Position numbers and translations under genes: made by a program
Source: Gordionus sp. m RMFG-2023
Lineage: Eukaryota > Nematomorpha > Gordioida > Chordodea > Parachordodidae
Length of the DNA: 64,000 nucleotides
Direction of reading: 5' to 3'
Assembly (NCBI RefSeq): GCF_954871325.1
Contig: NC_088777.1
Span: 13,927,366-13,991,365, forward strand
Shown: positions 35,100-46,559 of the stretch, piece after piece
Position numbering within the stretch: the first letter of the stretch is position 1
Layout: each line of letters opens with the position of its first letter
The notes under the pieces: model-generated
What the model was told of the DNA's origin: nothing
The model's input: only the letters and a program-made list of their open reading frames with translations
Databases searched by the model: none

Positions 35100-36821
35100 A
35101 GCAGCATATGAATGTTAAATGATAAAATTAATTTCACCCTAACTTCCTTTATTTTAATTAAAACACTGATATTTTTGGTAATGATATTTCATTATGTAAA
35201 TTATTTCCAATGTTTCTAGAGAAAATTTACAATTTAACGATCTGGGTCATACTTAACTATACCAGATATAACTTGCGAAAAATATTTTTGTAGATTAAGC
35301 TGCAACCACAAGTTTGAATTTTTTTAAAGTTAAGAATTTATCAAATTTATTAAAAATATTTTACGGGCTGAGCAAAATAATTTACTGCCAGCGCGCGCCT
35401 ACTTCTACAAGATAACTACACTTAGTTTAAATTCATAAAGTAAAAGATTTTTTCTACTAAATTATTATAATACTCTTAAAAATAATTATATGTAAAAAAA
35501 ATGTTTTGTTATAAAACATTAATTACATAAACAGAGATTTATATGAATTTAATGAATTGGGATGGGGTGAGAAAGAGAAAAAAAAATGGAAATTCATGCC
35601 ACGCTTAGATCTAGGTTATGATAACACAATATAACATAATTATAACTTATATTGAACTCGTTTAGAAACTATATACATTTTTTTTTATTCCTTAATATAT
35701 TATTTTTTAATTTTTTCCCCTTATGTTTATTTTTATTGACTTTTTTTAATAAATATTTACATTTCTGTTTAGATTTTAATTTTTTTGCAATTATGTAAAG
35801 TATTTGTAAAATTTAGTTCTTTTTGTTTCTTATCTATATTCTATCAAAATATAAACAAATATACCAAGCCAACACACACAGCACAATATATTAACTCGTG
35901 AAACAATATTATATTTTTTTGTTCTTCAAGTTTTATAAATGATTTTTTAATAAATATCGTAAATCATTGAATGATTTATATGTGCCTTAAAGCAAAAGAT
36001 TTATCTAATTATGATATATTTTTTACCTCATTTTCAGTTTTAAAAATTTTAAATAAAAATTTCCTCAAAAATACAATATTTTCAGGGCGCTTAAGATTTT
36101 TGGCAAGCGGGAAAATTATATTTAGCTATTCTTAAAAAAAGCCCTAATTTACTAATTAAGTTTTTAGTAAAAATCATAAAATAACTAACTAGGTTTCTTC
36201 ATTTTAAAATGGGATTCGTGAACCTATAATATGAATTAGGTAATTATTTATACATTTATAGTCTAATATTAAATAATTTGTGATATAGATTATTTATGTA
36301 AATATTATTTTTTTTAAAAAAAAGGTATATAATTATTTTAATTGCATAAAATTTTGCTGTCCCATTCGCATGGGGATGAATGTTTTCAGTTATTTTAAAT
36401 TTTAATTAAAAGGAAATATTAGTCTAAATAATGAAATTTACAGAAATAAAACTCAAATACCCCTTGGGTAGGGGGAACACCTATTGGCCCCAATTTTAAG
36501 AAAATAGAATTTAATAAATATATATCAAGGTAGTTTTATCCGATTTATCTTTTATATAAATATTTCGAAATTTATTTTTGGAGTAGTAATTATAAATCCT
36601 AACTTATTAAGATGCTACACTTTTTTTTGTCAAATTTTGTTTTTGTTTAGACTTGATATTTTCAACAAAAAAAAATTTCAAGGTAATAATTCTCACTTTG
36701 AGAGAATTTACTAGACGAAATAATAAATCAATAATATGAAGAGGGAAAAAAAACACCTTCCTCCCTCAGGTAGATTAGATTATGTAATATTTATAATTCA
36801 TTTTTTTTTGTATTTTAAAAG
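35100..36821. other. Gene-free AT-rich stretch
   Basis: No gene, RNA or element was recognised. Confidence 0.4.
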
Positions 36822-36914
36822 GATTGTGTGATGTTTACACAAATGGAGGATTATTGTGGTTTTGATTTTAATAGAAAATTTTATCTCAATACCAAGCCAA
36901 GGCTATACATATAG
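36822..36914 (+). CDS. Possible terminal exon, unassigned
   Basis: Following TTTTGTATTTTAAAAG, 30 codons read DCVMFTQMEDYCGFDFNRKF then YLNTKPRLYI and a TAG. Codon content is unlike the surrounding AT-rich DNA. It could be a 3' exon of the gene with exons at 30-31 kb. There is no supporting phase partner or polyadenylation signal nearby. Confidence 0.25.
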   Translation, partial: DCVMFTQMEDYCGFDFNRKFYLNTKPRLYI

Positions 36915-37420
36915 TAGAAGATTGTTGTATCTCTATTCTTAATAGTTAGAAATGCTGGAATATTTATCAGAATTCTAATTTCTTCTTGAAGAAAGATTTT
37001 AAAAAGATTCTTCATTTTAATTTTTGAATTAATTAATATAAAATTTCTTTAATTATTTTTCATATTTTTGTCATTGAAATTTTTTTAAAAAATAATGTTT
37101 TTTTATTTTTAAAAGGTTTTTTTTCACAATTTAATACTGCTAAAAATTTATATATTTTAAAAAAAAACATAATTTTCATTAAGAAAAAAAATTATATTAT
37201 TTATTATCCTTGAATAGATTTTTTTTAATTTGAAAAAAAAGCTTATATATTTTAAATATTTTTGCGTATTCGCCTTTTTTTGCTTAAAAGAGAACAGTTG
37301 AACGATTAAAGGGAACAAAATACGCCAAAACATTAATAATATAAACATTTTGTGTAACATTATTACATATTCATTCTTTGGTCCTTCTGAGGATAGTTAC
37401 AGATATCTGGTGGCTGAACT

Positions 37421-37752
37421 TTATATTCCATATTAAATCTTCAATTTTTTCTTATTTTTCTTAGGAAAATTATTTAGACAAATTAAATTCATCATCTAGC
37501 AAGCATTCTTGGAATTAGTTGCCTTTCGACAAATTTATAAATTCTGTTCCTGATACAATTTGTTACTTACTCAAAAATATAAATATTTATATTCCATATT
37601 AAATCTTCAATTTTTTCTTATTTTTCTTAGGAAAATTATTTAGACAAATTAAATTCATCATCTAGCAAGCATTCTTGGAATTAGTTGCCTTTCGACAAAT
37701 TTATAAATTCTGTTCCTGATACAATTTGTTACTTACTCAAAAATATAAATAT
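37421..37752 (+). repeat. Perfect 166-bp tandem duplication upstream of the ankyrin gene
   Basis: 37421-37586 and 37587-37752 are identical as far as I can read. Each unit carries a pyrimidine tract ending in a splice-acceptor-like site (CTTATTTTTCTTAG, ending 37464 and 37630) followed by about 120 bp of leader. The second unit ends 21 bp before the start codon. The absence of differences points to a recent duplication or gene conversion. Confidence 0.95.
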
Positions 37753-37773
37753 TTATATAAACAATAAAAAAAA

Positions 37774-38547
37774 ATGGAATTACTGAACGCTGTCAAAAAC
37801 AACGATAACGATACTTTTAAGAAGCTGATCAAAGTTGCCTCCTCGGCCGCAACAGGTGGTGGTGGAAATACGGCGGGGCTTCCTTTTGACGCCCTTAACG
37901 CCATGGACTCTGATAATAATACTCCTCTCTTGTTGGCATCCCAGCTTGGCAACGTTAAGATGGTAAAAGCACTGCTATCAAAGGGAGCTGATGCGAATTT
38001 AGCCAACAACTTGGGGAAAACTGCCATATCATATGCCGCGCAAAAGGGTTCCACTGATATAGTCAAAACACTTCTCAAAAGCGGAGCCGACCCCAACCTC
38101 AAAGATGCTCATGGCAACACCCCTCTGTTAGAAGCTATAAAAGCGGGGGTTTCTTCTACCCTAACAGGAGGTCAGAGTGGAGGGGGTGTTGGTAAGAGTA
38201 TGATGGATGGAGTTGTGAAAACGCTTCTCAAAGGTGGAGCAGACGTTAATTCAACCGATGCCCAAGGCAACTCTCCACTCACTATAGCAGCAAAGGGCGG
38301 AGCTCTTGATACTGTCAAAATGCTTTGCGTTAAAGGTGCCGACTTATTCAAAGCCGACAGCATGGGCAAGACCCCTTTACAATACGCTCAAGAAGGCAAC
38401 TACGGAGAGGTGGTGAAGATCATAGGCGGACTTTCGGAAGGAACTCTTAACATTAAAAGTTTGATGTCCGGTGCGGGGGGAAACATGCTAAGCAACCTAA
38501 CAGGAGGGGGCGGAGAAAGCCTGTTAAAGAAATGCACTATTATATGA
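37774..38547 (+). CDS. Ankyrin-repeat protein with C-terminal CaaX box
   Basis: A complete 257-residue single-exon frame, ATG in an A-rich context, TGA stop, AATAAA at 38565. Residues 1-38 are a helical cap with a Gly-rich insert. Ankyrin repeats follow at about 46-78, 79-111, 112-163 (with a 20-residue Gly/Ser insert), 164-196 and 197-222, each with the family signature (for example GNTPLLEAIKAG, GKTAISYAAQKG, KTLLKSGADPN). The tail is Gly/Ser/Leu-rich and ends KKCTII. Cys-aliphatic-aliphatic-Ile preceded by Lys-Lys is a CaaX motif, with Ile/Leu at the last place usually favouring geranylgeranylation. A membrane-anchored ankyrin adaptor is therefore inferred. The gene is much richer in G+C and in C/G-ending codons than anything near it, which fits high expression, a retrocopy or foreign origin. 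The 166-bp duplication sits directly upstream. Existence as a gene is near certain; the partner proteins are unknown. Confidence 0.9.
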   Translation: MELLNAVKNNDNDTFKKLIKVASSAATGGGGNTAGLPFDALNAMDSDNNTPLLLASQLGNVKMVKALLSKGADANLANNLGKTAISYAAQKGSTDIVKTLLKSGADPNLKDAHGNTPLLEAIKAGVSSTLTGGQSGGGVGKSMMDGVVKTLLKGGADVNSTDAQGNSPLTIAAKGGALDTVKMLCVKGADLFKADSMGKTPLQYAQEGNYGEVVKIIGGLSEGTLNIKSLMSGAGGNMLSNLTGGGGESLLKKCTII

Positions 38548-38564
38548 AGATATTATTTTTTGGA

Positions 38565-38570
38565 AATAAA
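38565..38570 (+). terminator. Polyadenylation signal AATAAA
   Basis: AATAAA 18 bp after the ankyrin gene's stop codon, the first such signal and at a usual distance. Confidence 0.55.
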
Positions 38571-39880
38571 TTCTTTGGTATCGTATACGTAATATAATAT
38601 ACATTTTGTTAAAAATATTGTAAAAGATCAACGGGTTTCAAATTATTTGTTTGTAAAGCATCGATTGAGGATATTAGTAAACACGGTACTAATCAAGACG
38701 TTTCTTGTTTATATAATACAAAGATAACTCAACTTCTGCTTAAATTTTGAAATAAAATTAATTATACCCGATGTTCTTAAAATAACAATTATAAAATCAA
38801 ACCAAAAAGTATTTATATTCTTGTATTTTAAATTAAAACAAATAACTTATTTTAATTTTATAAAATTTAATAATATCCCACATTTGACATCAAACAAAAC
38901 CTAAATTTAGAGACTAATTGCGATATATTAATGGCGAAAATAATTAGGATTAATATCCAGGAATATGAACATTTTATTAATAATTTAAATCTTCTAATTA
39001 TATATTTAAAAAAGTCTAATAAACTTTATTTAATATAATAACACAAAAATATACATATATGTTTTTTTCAAATTTCTGAAAAAATTATAATTTAAAAAAT
39101 AATTACTTTAATTTTTCCGCTCAATTTTTTTTACATTTTAAAGAAAATTGTTTTAATTATACTATATAATTAAATGTAATTCTAATTTTCTTTAAAAATA
39201 AAATTATTGTTTTGTTTTAACTATAGCTAAATGGATGAAGAATCAATAAAATCAAACAAATTAAAATGTTTTAACAGGTGGATGAAGATCAGTAAAATGA
39301 AATTGATTCTATTTGATTTTCCTGACAGGGCCAGTTGTTAATTTTGATTTTTTTCCCCCATTTCCGATTCGATGGGGTTTTGTTCTCTATTACCAAAAAT
39401 TGACGGCTTAGTGATGATTTCTATTCTATACTAATATATATTTTATCTTGAGAGAAATAAATTGGACGATTAAATTTTTAGGGCATAGTTCCTTAATGTA
39501 AAGTATTGATTCTGATTCCTACATTCTTCGGTATTTTGAAGTCTAGCCAGTTAAAATACCATAAGCATTGGTTATATTTGTAATTTTATCGTTTAAGTGG
39601 TTACCTTATCCAATTTGTCCATTAAAATACCCACAGAACCTGAGTAAGCGACTATTAGAGGTTAGAAGATTTTAGGTTTTGATAAAATTATTTTTTCCAC
39701 CATAATTTTTATCATTTACTGTCAGTTAATAAATTAAGGGCGCTAAACTTTAAAATTAATTTGATAATTTAAATTCAATTTTACAATTTTTGGATTTAGT
39801 CAATGTACATTAAAAAAAATTATTTTTGTCCCTTAATTTTCTTTAAATTATTTTTTAGAAATCCTAAAATATTAACGCTC
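38571..39880. other. Gene-free intergenic DNA
   Basis: No gene seen. Two similar words AAATGGATGAAGAATCA (39231) and GTGGATGAAGATCAG (39280) hint at a small repeat. Confidence 0.4.
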
Positions 39881-39887
39881 ACGTTTC

Positions 39888-40180
39888 GGAACGCGTTCCT
39901 ATAAATCTAATTTTATTTCTCTCATCTTATTCAATAATCTTTAGACAATTATTACATCTTTAAGTATTAATCAAGTTGGGTATTACATAAATTTGCTTGT
40001 CGAAAAAAGCATAACAATTGAAAACCATTTTTTTAAAATAATCCGGATTTTTTTATCTTTTTACATTTTTAACCCCCCTTTCAATTTTTAAGTCAATCAC
40101 TTTCCGGGCCTCTGATTTATCATTATGATAATTTTCTCCAAGTTCTGTTTCCGGAACGTTCCGTTTCTGTTCCTGCTTAT
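39888..40180. mobile_element. Possible non-autonomous element with GGAACG...CGTTCC ends
   Basis: TTTCGGAACGCGTTCC near the left end and TTTCCGGAACGTTCCGTTTC near the right bracket about 290 bp of AT-rich DNA. These palindromic GC words resemble those of the 18955-19530 repeat. Boundaries are approximate. Confidence 0.4.
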
Positions 40181-41491
40181 AACCCTTATGTGGTATACTG
40201 AGGCATAGCAAGATCCCGAAGGTTTTTAAATTGTCACTACTGTATATGTTGACCTGTTTCTTTTCAGTAGCCTCCCATTTTATGCCAAATTAGGTATCTG
40301 TAAATTTTCGTGCATTTTTATTGAATAATTTTTAGGATATAGGCATTTTTTTTAGACAAGGATGCACATATCAACTCTTATTAATTTTTTTAAATATAAT
40401 TTGAAAACAAGTTAATATTAGTAATGTAGTTAGGAGGATCCGCAGAGGGGCTCAAGATGCATAAAAATTGAAGACTCCCTGAAATAATTTAAGATATAAT
40501 ATTTTTTAAATTTTAGATAGTAACTCATTTATTTGGTAATTTTAAATATAACCATTTACTGTTAATTCTCGAAAAATAAACCCCTTCTAAAAAAGTTAAC
40601 GACCCAAGGGTTTATACTATAATTAAATGTTAAATTGCATATTTCAAGTAGATTTTATAATAGAAATATGAAAATTTAAGCAATTTTGGTTTATTTTCGA
40701 CACTCTTTACAAAAATTATCATAAGATTTTTATTACTAAATCTAATGTATATTATAATTAATTTTAAGTTAACTTAGTAAATGTCTTATCAAAGCTCAAT
40801 ATAGGGTTGATATATGACAATTTTAAAATATGGGCGAGTTATGCCCATCCAACCATTCGTGTTATTTTTTCCTATTTAACAATTAAAGACTTTACTTAGA
40901 ATCAAGAGAGACTTAAGGAATTTCCAACTGAATTTTCCAAATTTATAAAGTTTTTTTCGAAAAGGAATAAACAATTTTTATATATTATAAATCAAAAAAA
41001 ATTCATAAAAAACAAATATTTTTTCATCTTTATAACGGCCTAAATTTCCTTTTGGCCTTCATTTCAGCTATCCGCGCCTTATCTTCTGTAAATTTTTGTT
41101 TCAATTCAATCAAATCTGTTAAACGAACAAAATTTATAAAATTGTGTAAATAGATAAAAATGTGTATTCCTATTATTTTTAAATGCCTTCTTCGCTCCCA
41201 GGAATAATATGGCAACTTTAAAAAAACAGCTAGAAATGTTGAGGAATAAAAAAATGGCATTCTATCACTGATATAAAATGTAGCATAGAAACTAACAATG
41301 GGGGGTAGAATAATATAAAGTCATTTTTTATAAAATTTATAAAAACAATTTCGCGATATGGATTATATTATATAATTTTAAAAATTTTCTTGCCACGCTA
41401 CAACTTTATTAAAAATGGTTGGCCAGCTTGTTCGGTTCAATCGGCGATCTTTTAGCGGGCCGAGTATGTTGGCGGACGACTAGGCTAACTA
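40181..41491. other. Gene-free intergenic DNA
   Basis: A minus-strand open frame at 41030-41260 ends in a charged segment (KQKFTEDKARIAEMKAKRKF) whose codon use is less biased than its flanks. It could be a small exon on that strand, but I found no supporting splice partner. Confidence 0.3.
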
Positions 41492-42049
41492 TAGTCAAAA
41501 CTATCCAATTTGGGCACCGTTTGACCAAAATTTTTGCCTAATTCATCAAGACTTTTCACTTTTTTAAAAACATTTTACCACCTGTTATATACTTAGTTTA
41601 GGAAAAATTGAGATTATGGTCAACCATTTTCAAATATGAGTAAAATTATGTATGTATAAGATAAGTTATCTTTTTTGTCTATTTGGCATTATTTGTATGA
41701 CATTTGATAATGCCTTCTTTAGATTTATGAATATTGTGAACTGTTCTTTTAGAAATATTAAATCTTTTAGCACATTCCCTTTGAATTCTTCTTACTCATT
41801 ATATTTGTTTTCTTTATTAATTTTGTTATTTATGACATAGTTTTAAAAAGATGATAAAATTGTATATTATAAATGAATGAATGCATTAAAAAATAATAAA
41901 TACCCACTTTTAAAAGTAAATAGTTGCCCAATTTATCAAGGCGTTTTCTAATAATAATAATTAATAGGAATTTGATTAGGACTCAAAATTTTGGTCAAAT
42001 TAGGGAATTTCCCAAATTATCAGGTGCCGAAATTATACAGGGTTGACTG
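41492..42049 (-). mobile_element. Tigger/pogo-like element, 558 bp, TA target sites
   Basis: The right end reads, inverted, CAGTCAACCCTGTATAATTT followed by CGGCACC. The left end reads TAGTCAAAACTATCCAATTT followed by GGGCACC. Both ends are flanked by TA (41490-41491 and 42050-42051), as in the Tc1/mariner superfamily. On the minus strand around 41820-41660 the sequence encodes RECAKRFNISKRTVHNIHKS then KEGIIKC, a CENP-B/Jerky-type helix-turn-helix, the DNA-binding N-terminus of pogo/Tigger transposases. The catalytic DDE domain is absent and a stop precedes the helix-turn-helix, so this is an internally deleted, dead copy. Confidence 0.85.
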
Positions 42050-42640
42050 TATATGTATAGGCCAAGCTTGATTAAAATTGTATTAAAGTAATATAGTATC
42101 CTTTATATTATATGGAATTTAGTTTAAAAACAAGCATTTTTGTAAATGTTATAAGATTTTATATTTTAAAAAAAAGGATTAAATTGGTAATAAATCTTAC
42201 GATTCAATTTTGATTGTTTGATCTGGAAATTGTAAAACTGTGGATTTTTCTTTAATAAATAGTTAAAATATTAAATATATTGTAATTAAAATAAAAAAGT
42301 TTCTTTCAACTTTTCTAATTGTGGTATCTTCATAGGGTATCTTAGTAATGAGTTTAGGTTAGTATCAACAAAAATTAATCAATAATCACGATTAGAATAT
42401 ATTAAATCTTTAATTTAAAATAAAAAATGGTAACAAGTATAATCTGTAAACGCTAAATAAATATATACTATGTGTTGCCCTCTAGAATTGATATTGAACG
42501 TATTGGCCTAAAATCACGAAGATGTTAAAAAATATAGAAAATATTTGGCCAAAATTACGAAAATGTAATAAATAATAATAAAAGCTTCCAAAGCAATGAT
42601 TGTAATTAGATAATTGGGCATCTTATATTATATAATAAAT
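42050..42640. other. Gene-free AT-rich DNA
   Basis: No gene or clear repeat. GCCAAAATTACGAAAATGT and GCCTAAAATCACGAAGATGT (about 42504 and 42549) form a small local duplication. Confidence 0.4.
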
Positions 42641-43115
42641 AAATATATATATTTACATATTAAGAATCCTTATTAAATTTGTAATTTAATGATATAATTG
42701 ATATAATATATTTATTATAAAAAAATTTATTAAAATTAATTAAGAATAATATTTGTAAAATTTTTTTTAAAGTATATAGATTTATATATATTCGGAATTA
42801 ACATTAAATTTGCGGTTTAATGTTACATATTCGGTATATAATATTTATGTAAAATTTTTAAGAAAATATAGAAATTTATATATATTTAGAATCTCCACAA
42901 AATTTGCAATTTAATGATGTATATGTCGATATCGATATATAATATTTAGTTTTAGAAAAAAATTAAAAAGTTGTAATAATTGATTTTTTTAAAAATATAT
43001 AAATTTATATACATTTGAAATATGATGTACATATAGATATATATTATTTAGAATTATAAAAAAATAATTTTAATATTTTTGTACCATAAAATTTGCAGTT
43101 TGATAATTAATACAA
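42640..43115. repeat. Degenerate AT-rich tandem repeat, about 95-130 bp unit
   Basis: The word AAATTTGCAGTTTAATG, with variants, recurs near 42676, 42808, 42901 and 43088, each time next to TATATAATATTTA-like sequence. Unit length varies through indels. Confidence 0.65.
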
Positions 43116-43239
43116 GATGAAAATTGGATATGTGTACAATACCATTCTCACATAATAAAATAGATAAAATTATTTTAACTTTGTTGATTCAGCAGACAGA
43201 TGGCTGACATTGAAAACAAATTATTAGTAAAATAATAAA

Positions 43240-44038
43240 TAAATCTTAACTGCTTATGTGGTCCAGAGTGATAAGATTGCACTTTTAGGAAGGACCTGGA
43301 TAGATAACAGTTTTTGGAAATATACTAGATAAATTTGTGAATCTGGTTGAGGATGATTATGATAATACTATATAAGAATTAATTAAGCAATGCAATTTTA
43401 AACTTAACAAAAAGCCAATGATTCGCAGCTATGTCAAATTACGTTTAAAACAAGATGCCACACCGAAAATCATACCGCCAAGGCGTATACCATATTCTAG
43501 AATTGATTTGATAACAAAAGAACTTCAAAAGTGGATAAACGACAAAATCATTGAACCTGTTGAAGATGTTAGATGGGCTAATCCTCTCACTCCCGTTTTT
43601 AAGAGCGATGGCTCACTTCGGCTCTGTGCTGACTTCAAAAATACTATTAACCGTGCTTTAGAAGATTTTAAGTACCCAATACCACGCATCAATGATTTAA
43701 TTGCAAAATTATCTAAAGGTAAGAAATTTATCAAGATTGATTTTAAAAGCGCATTTCTTCAAGTACCTATACACAAGGAATCTAGAGATTTTCTCACAAT
43801 ATCAACACACAAGGGCTATTACAGGTTTGCGAGATTTCCGTTTGGGTTAAAGACTTCGTCAGCAATATTCCAACAAACTATGGACAACATATTCGGAGAC
43901 ATGAAAGATGTGATATTTTATATCGATGAACTACTGATTACTGGGGACGACGATGAAGCTCATTTGAATAACATAAAAATGGTGTTTGATAAGATATCAA
44001 ATGGGCTTATACCAAACTTTACAAAAAGTATATTTTAA
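43240..44038 (+). mobile_element. Ty3/gypsy pol fossil (protease end and reverse transcriptase)
   Basis: A stretch ending like the protease of the element at 1348 (ALLGRTW-like, near 43290) is followed by a long open reverse-transcriptase segment from about 43418. Recognisable family motifs include KIIPPRRIPYSRIDLITKEL, WANPLTPVFKSDGSLRLCADF, IKIDFKSAFLQVPIH and the YID region near 43920. It is close to the 3370-3650 segment of the first element, so the two belong to related lineages. The piece is bounded on its right by inverted material of the same kind. It is broken, with several breaks overall; no LTRs were found. Confidence 0.85.
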
Positions 44039-44039
44039 A

Positions 44040-45010
44040 AAAAAACTACGGTTCTTGGGGCAGCTGCCACCATGAAGTTTTCTAAATTTAATATGATATT
44101 GTACATAATGTTCTTTATTTGTGTATCGTGATTGATTATTATCATTGTTATGATATTTACAATTGCATACTTGATTTCTTCCTTGATTTCCAATATTATG
44201 ATTATCGTTATGTCTTTGAATAAATGTTGAATCGTTATAATGTCTGTTATATCTGTAATTATAATAATTATTAAACCTATAATTATTATAGTTATTGTTA
44301 TTATAACTAGCTCTATTATCAAATCTTGAAGAATTATTGTACGATCCTGGATAGTTTTTTTTAGGTCATCGAAGATTTCTTGAAGTATTGTGTACTATCC
44401 CATAACCATTTGTCTTTATTAACTATGTATAAGGGATTAGTTATGTCCGCAAAATTACATAAAAATTTCCGATAATAGCTTGACATCCCCAAAAAAGTTG
44501 CCAATTCTTCGGTTCCGGCATGTTAGAAATAGCTTTAATCTTATCTGCATTCGGATGTATACCTAGTTTTTTTTTAAATATAATTTTTGTAAAGTTTGGT
44601 GTAAGCCCATATTTTGATATCTTATCAAACACCATTTTTATCTAATTCAAATAAGCTTCATCGTCGTCCCCAATAATCAGTAGATCATCGATATAAAATC
44701 TCACATCTTTCCGAATATGTTGTTTCCCAAGGGTTTTGTATATTATGAGGATTATCAGCATATTTATTACATGTATCACAACTTTTCACCTCCTGATCTA
44801 TTTCAGCGTTTAAACCAGGCCACCACAATCTCTCGCCAATGATTTCGTTTTCCCAGCATCAAAATGCCCTTCAATATCTCCTTTCTCAAATTATTCATGG
44901 GAATTGGAAATCTCTCAATTTTAAATCATTTGCCATCGGCGCGAGCTTTAAATTTGAAAAATCTTTTACAATATTTTGAATACACTTTAAGTGAGTTAGT
45001 CTAGGTCTTG
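44040..45010 (-). mobile_element. Ty3/gypsy fossil pieces in opposite orientation
   Basis: On the minus strand lie three recognisable parts: an integrase zinc-binding region (about 45000-44720, with LWWPGLNAEID then CDTCNKY), the later part of reverse transcriptase (44700-44441, with KIKAISNMPEPKNW), and an Asn/Tyr/Arg-rich gag-like tract (44340-44040). The order is not that of an intact element, and the adjacent plus-strand piece shares sequence with the reverse-transcriptase part, so this is a rearranged cluster of at least two copies. Many breaks; old. Confidence 0.75.
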
Positions 45011-45447
45011 GGGACACCTCTCCTCCCCCAGACATTGTTCAACCCATTAATCATAAATGAATCAGTCAAAAGATTTTTCAATTCGTATTTGATACCCATT
45101 TCGATATTTAGTGGTTACTTAGTATAAATATTCATTACTTGTCCAGACTTGCCCAACAATAGGGAGAGGTTAATCTCCAGTTGGAGAGTATATCTACTTT
45201 CTTAGGCCAGTAAAAAACAACTTGAAATAAAAAACTAATTAATAAATAAATACTAAAAAATTACTAAAGCTTAATGCCATTAAAAGGAGGTTTAATAAAG
45301 ATCCATATTATCATTGTTATTGGTTATAACCTGATGATCCGGAATCCTTTAAAATTGTAATTGAGATAGTTAATCCACAAATAAATGTTGGTATGAAAAT
45401 TAAAAATATAAAAATAATGTCGAAAGAATTCAACCTACTATTTAAAT

Positions 45448-45675
45448 TTAAAGATCTAAATAAGTATTGAAGGAATTCCATACATCTGGATTAATTTTAC
45501 CTATATCATCGGAATTTTTAATTTCTGGATTATTTTGACTTATAGCGGCAGATAATTCAGCGTCAGACTCATACTCAGCTAAAAGTTGACGACTAATGCT
45601 ATTTCCAGACAGAACGTTTTTAGAAAGAAGTTTTGGGGTAATTTTATCAGCATTTTTATTTTTATTTTCAAGCAA
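45448..45675 (-). CDS. Unassigned 75-codon frame
   Basis: The minus strand encodes MLENKNKNADKITPKLLSKN, then SISRQLLAEYESDAELSAAI and a short polar tail ending NTYLDL. Codon use is more balanced than the flanks. No domain recognised; it may be a fragment of a transposon gene or a small exon. The foldback at 45698 lies directly upstream. Confidence 0.3.
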   Translation of the reverse strand: MLENKNKNADKITPKLLSKNVLSGNSISRQLLAEYESDAELSAAISQNNPEIKNSDDIGKINPDVWNSFNTYLDL

Positions 45676-45697
45676 AGGATTATAATTTATAGAATCA

Positions 45698-45822
45698 TTT
45701 TAAAAAAACAATCCGGATACCTATTTCAGACGCCATTTAATAGTAAATAGAAAACAAACTGGTTTGATTTTAATAACGATTAAATGGCGTCTGAAATAGG
45801 GATCCAGATTGTTTTTTAAAAT
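45698..45822. repeat. Near-perfect foldback, about 44-bp arms
   Basis: The left arm 45698-45741 (ACAATCCGGATACCTATTTC, then AGACGCCATTTAAT) is inverted at 45779-45822 with only a few mismatches. The loop is 37 bp. It would form a long hairpin as DNA or RNA. It resembles a very short MITE. Confidence 0.9.
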
Positions 45823-45833
45823 ATTGTAAAAAT

Positions 45834-46485
45834 GGTTGCTGCCTCCGGGGGTTGGGGCTTATTATTTTTATATGTTATTTTTTTATATATTAATATGACA
45901 AATTTTTGGATTATATTTTTGAAGGGATTCGGTGAAAATTTTCACAATTCTTTAATTTTACATTAAAAATAGAGTATAATATTTATAAATTTTAAAAAGG
46001 CATGTACTTTATTGGATGCTACTAAGTTAGGACTATTAAATCGAATACTAGATAATTAAGCAATTTATTTAAAAAAACATAATATATAAACAACATAATA
46101 TAGATATATATAATTTTAAGGAAAAACAAAAATAGTACTATATAAATATATCATTTAAAAATTTACTTAAATTTGACATATTTTTAATATTACAAAAATA
46201 ATATTCACACATATAAAATGAGAATATTTTCTTCCAGTTCTGGGATGCTCGCCTTAAGATCCCTCCATAAACGCTCAATACGTTGAGTATGGTCGATATA
46301 TCATTTGGGTCTATAAAGTTTCTGCTCTGATTGCCCGAATAATGATCATATACACATTTTCATTAAGATTGTTAGAACGGAAAAATATTAAATTAGATTT
46401 GTGCGATCGCTTATTATATTTAAATAAAAAAATATTTAAATAAACTAAAAAAAAAATAATAAGTCCCCCGAGTGAGGCAGCAACC
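45834..46485 (-). mobile_element. TIR element, about 650 bp, with DDE-transposase scrap
   Basis: The left end GGTTGCTGCCTCCGGGGG and the right end, inverted, GGTTGCTGCCTCACTCGGGG form terminal inverted repeats. On the minus strand near 46310-46235 a frame reads YIDHTQRIERLWRDLKASIP followed by ELEE, the conserved end of a DDE integrase-like core (HTQRIERLWRD) known from IS3EU-type and related eukaryotic transposases. The rest of the enzyme is missing. The internal words AGGACTATTAAATC and AATACTA(A/G)ATAATTAA recur in 59709-60353, so the two are family members. Confidence 0.65.
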
Positions 46486-46559
46486 AAAAAATTAATTCCA
46501 CACAATATTATCTTTTTGTTTGGAAATAAAAAAAATTCACTGAAAAACATGCATCAAAA

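Noticed and set aside
42640-43115. CRISPR-like array
   Set aside because: Repeat units are long, AT-rich and degenerate with variable spacing, and the window is a eukaryotic nuclear genome.
44035-44322. 95-codon Ile-rich minus-strand frame as a membrane protein
   Set aside because: It is a wrong-frame reading of the Asn/Tyr-rich gag-like tract of a gypsy fossil.
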